Part shown: one piece after another, positions 40,037-42,398 of the stretch
How the letters are laid out: the number at the start of each line of letters is the position of its first letter
How positions within the stretch are numbered: position 1 is the stretch's first letter
NCBI GenBank assembly: GCA_031398695.1
Contig: JANNNU010000103.1
Span: 1-42,398 of the forward strand
Direction: 5' to 3'
DNA: 42,398 nt
Source: JAIYDJ01 sp031398695
Lineage (GTDB): Bacteria > Pseudomonadota > Alphaproteobacteria > Rhodobacterales > Rhodobacteraceae
The notes under the pieces: model-generated
The model's input: only the letters and a program-made list of their open reading frames with translations
Told to the model about the DNA's origin: nothing
Databases searched by the model: none
Translations under genes and position numbers: made by a program

Positions 40037-40939
40037 ATGTCGAAGGTGTTGCGCTGGTCGGATGTGACGCCGAAAGTCATGTTCATGAATCGCCGGCAGT
40101 TGATACTGGGCGCAGGTGCCCTGACGCTGGGCGCACCGGCTTTTGCGGAGCTTCCCAAAAGCCCGTTATCGACGGACGAGCCGCCGAACAGCCGCGAAGA
40201 CATCAGCACCTACAACAACTTTTATGAGTTCGGCTACGACAAGTCTGACCCCGCGCGGTATGCGGGCGGGCTGACGGTCGATCCGTGGTCGGTCGCGGTC
40301 GATGGGCTGGTGGACAAGCCCGGCACCTATGATCTGGCCGATCTGTGCGCGGGCCTGACAGTCGAGGAGCGGATCTACCGGTTCCGCTGCGTCGAGGCGT
40401 GGTCGATGGTCGTGCCCTGGATGGGCTTTCAGCTGTCGGCGCTGCTCGACAAGATCGGCGTGCAGCCGGGGGCAAGGTTCGTGGCGTTCGAAACGCTGGT
40501 GCGCCCCGAGGAAATGCCGGGCCAACAAAGCGGGTCGATCGAATGGCCCTACCGCGAGGGGCTGCGGATCGACGAGGCGATGAACCCGCTGACCCTGATG
40601 GCGACCGGGCTTTACGGCGAGCCGATGCCGAACCAGAACGGCGCGCCGATCCGGCTGGTGGTGCCGTGGAAATATGGCTTCAAGTCGATCAAGTCGATCG
40701 TGCGGATTTCGCTGGTCGAGGCGATGCCGCAAACCACCTGGAACATGCTGCAACCGTCGGAATACGGCTTTTATGCCAACGTGAACCCGACGGTCGATCA
40801 TCCGCGCTGGAGCCAGGCGACGGAACGGGTGGTGGGCTCGGGGCTGTTCGGCGGGCGTAAGGACACGCTGATGTTCAACGGCTACGGCGATCAGGTCGCC
40901 TCGCTATATGCGGGGCAGGATCTGGCCAGAGACTACTGA
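40037..40939 (+). CDS. msrP: Periplasmic methionine sulfoxide reductase, molybdopterin subunit MsrP (YedY)
   Basis: Repairs oxidised methionine in periplasmic proteins using a molybdopterin cofactor and electrons from MsrQ. 300 residues from the ATG at 40037 (CAGGAG 6 nt upstream). Tat signal with twin arginine in MNRRQLILGAGA (Arg19-Arg20), cleaved near AFA-|ELP. The molybdenum ligand is Cys118 in YRFRCVEAWSMVVPWMGF. Other family segments: YNNFYEFGYDKSDPA, EWPYREGLRIDEAMNPLT and RLVVPWKYGFKSIKSI. The stop overlaps the msrQ ATG by one base (TGATG), so they form a coupled pair. Confidence 0.96.
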   Translation: MSKVLRWSDVTPKVMFMNRRQLILGAGALTLGAPAFAELPKSPLSTDEPPNSREDISTYNNFYEFGYDKSDPARYAGGLTVDPWSVAVDGLVDKPGTYDLADLCAGLTVEERIYRFRCVEAWSMVVPWMGFQLSALLDKIGVQPGARFVAFETLVRPEEMPGQQSGSIEWPYREGLRIDEAMNPLTLMATGLYGEPMPNQNGAPIRLVVPWKYGFKSIKSIVRISLVEAMPQTTWNMLQPSEYGFYANVNPTVDHPRWSQATERVVGSGLFGGRKDTLMFNGYGDQVASLYAGQDLARDY

Positions 40940-41553
40940 TGCAGCGCGTCGTCGAAGAGGTGAACCGGGCTGCCCGGACCGTGCCGACCTGGGCGGTCTA
41001 TGTGGCGGGCGCCGTGCCCTTTGCCTGGCTGGTGTGGGCGGTGCTGACCAACAGCCTCGGTCCCGACCCGGTGAAGGCGGTGGAGAATCGTCTGGGGCTG
41101 TGGGCGCTGCAGTTTCTGGTCGCCGGGCTTGCAGTCACGCCACTGCGCCGGCTGGGCATCAATCTGATCCGCCACCGCCGGGCGCTGGGCCTGATCGCGT
41201 TCTTTTACGCGCTGATGCATTTCGTGACGTGGGTCGTGCTCGATATGGCGCTCGACTGGGGGCAGATCGCGGACGCGCTGTGGAAGCGGCCCTATATCCT
41301 GATCGGCTTCGGCGCGCTTGTGGCGATGGTGCCGCTGGCTGTGACGTCAAGCAATGCCGCGATCCGGCAGATGGGGCCGAAAGCCTGGGGCCGGCTGCAT
41401 AAGCTGATGTATGGAATCGTGGCGGCCGGGGCGTTGCATTACCTGCTGCTGGTCAAGGTGATCACCGCAGAACCGGTGATCTATGCCGGTCTGGTGCTGG
41501 CCCTGCTGGCGGTTCGACTGGTGCCGAAACAGCGCCGGATGCAAACGGCATGA
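40939..41553 (+). CDS. msrQ: Haem-binding membrane subunit MsrQ (YedZ)
   Basis: Inner-membrane b-type cytochrome that passes electrons to MsrP. 204 residues with about six hydrophobic helices. Haem-ligand histidines: His94 in FFYALMHFVTWVV, and His154 and His167 in RLHKLMYGIVAAGALHYLLLV, the ferric-reductase-like pattern. N-terminal PTWAVYVAGAVPFAWLVW is typical. It begins inside the msrP stop codon and is the last gene before the rrn promoter; no clear terminator separates them. Confidence 0.95.
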   Translation: MQRVVEEVNRAARTVPTWAVYVAGAVPFAWLVWAVLTNSLGPDPVKAVENRLGLWALQFLVAGLAVTPLRRLGINLIRHRRALGLIAFFYALMHFVTWVVLDMALDWGQIADALWKRPYILIGFGALVAMVPLAVTSSNAAIRQMGPKAWGRLHKLMYGIVAAGALHYLLLVKVITAEPVIYAGLVLALLAVRLVPKQRRMQTA

Positions 41554-41681
41554 TCTGACGCGGATGCAGCAATTTTCTTGCCGCGCCGCAGCGCCAGTAG
41601 TGGTATTCGCCGCCTTAACCGCAAGATTTTGTAGTCTATTCGGCGAGTACGAAAAAAATGTGACCGTCTGCAATTTTCCTC

Positions 41682-41710
41682 TTGCGGGTTTTTTACTCTC
41701 GGCCTAAACA
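41682..41710 (+). promoter_or_regulatory. Candidate rrn operon promoter
   Basis: TTGCGG (41682-41687), 17-bp spacer, TAAACA (41705-41710), followed by CCGCTTCACCGAAACGG, wording seen downstream of rRNA promoters in Rhodobacteraceae. It lies about 390 bp before the 16S start. A/T-rich DNA upstream (41590-41680) could be an activating region. Confidence 0.5.
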
Positions 41711-41842
41711 CCGCTTCACCGAAACGGAGACTGTGGGAACGCGGTTGAGGTTGTGGGGTAGCGGTGACGCTGCGGACGGGAATTCTGGATGCACGACGGC
41801 AGATACGCCCGAAGTTCGGGTGTGCTGTGTGTTTTGTGTCTG

Positions 41843-41854
41843 TGCTCTTTGAAA
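41843..41854 (+). promoter_or_regulatory. rrn antitermination boxA
   Basis: TGCTCTTTGAAA in the rRNA leader matches the boxA consensus TGCTCTTTAACA, the Nus-factor loading site of rRNA transcripts. Confidence 0.7.
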
Positions 41855-42093
41855 ATTGAATTGTTGAAGGGATATGTGGGCGGTTTGGACGCATCGACGT
41901 CTAACGCTAGCATATCGGCCTTGTAGGGGAGTTGTGGTGACACATCCGACCGATGATCAGGGTGAAAGCTTCACGGTTTGTGGGTTCTGGTTACTTCGGT
42001 AACTTGAGCACATGAATTGTTAAGACCTGATTTCGTTCCGAGATCAGGCAGATGTGCGAAGGTTCGACGTCAAGGATACGCAGAAATGCGTTT
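41855..42093 (+). other. 16S rRNA leader (pre-rRNA spacer)
   Basis: No ORF of note. Hairpins: GTGAA/TTCAC near 41962-41974; GTTAC-TTCG-GTAAC at 41990-42003; and CCTGATTTC/GAGATCAGG (one T-G pair) at 42026-42048, just before mature 16S. They fit a structured leader used in antitermination and processing. Confidence 0.6.

Positions 42094-42398
<305 letters not shown>

Overview
The window is GC-rich, gene-dense chromosomal DNA from an alphaproteobacterium, almost certainly family Rhodobacteraceae. The evidence is the RegB/SenC/RegA/HvrA redox-regulation block, alphaproteobacterial-type AddA/AddB, the hemD-mic60-hemY cluster, a tRNA-Arg(CCU) gene interrupted by a group I intron, and the first 305 nt of a 16S rRNA of alphaproteobacterial type. 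I see no prophage, insertion sequence, CRISPR array or integron. This is core chromosome ending at an rrn operon.

Layout. 1-2 kb: minus-strand hslV-hslU protease, with the start of a probable lipoprotein gene at the left edge. 2.1-3 kb: a capsule/Kdo-transferase-like gene. 3-12 kb: a long minus-strand run tsaE-amgK-murU-addB-addA-trxA, with four short overlaps, joining tRNA t6A synthesis, cell-wall sugar recycling, recombinational repair and thioredoxin. 12-17 kb: a kinase-less DivL-like PAS protein preceded by a consensus CtrA box, then regB and the divergent senC-regA-hvrA. 17-20 kb: HD hydrolase and GT8 glycosyltransferase (minus), then ahcY. 20-24 kb: tRNA-Thr, hemY, mic60, hemD (minus). 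23.6-26.3 kb: tsaD-gpsA-YciI-like-EVE (plus). 26.5-30.6 kb: DUF2853-like protein, intron-containing tRNA-Arg, LacI regulator, mtaB, dapF. 30.8-35.8 kb: tRNA-Lys, an NYN/OST-HTH protein, a flavin monooxygenase, pyrF, a frameshifted conserved gene, a TolB-like propeller protein and an unknown gene. 36-39.2 kb: clpB with an unusual leader, and a shortened PACE-family membrane protein. 39.2-41.6 kb: secreted fasciclin protein and msrP-msrQ. 41.6-42.4 kb: rrn promoter, leader with boxA, and 16S rRNA.

Themes. Protein quality control: HslUV, ClpB, Trx, MsrPQ; hslV and clpB have similar candidate heat-shock promoters. Redox and cell-cycle signalling: RegB/RegA, HvrA, SenC, and the DivL-like protein with its CtrA box. 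tRNA position-37 modification: TsaE, TsaD and MtaB sit with three tRNA genes that all decode ANN codons, and the group I intron splits one of them exactly between U36 and A37.

I do not see a wholly new multi-gene system. The observations most worth checking are the intron-bearing tRNA, the CtrA box before the DivL-like gene, the tandem repeat between regB and senC, the eight-codon leader ORF before clpB, the internally deleted PACE protein and the frameshifted gene at 33.97 kb.
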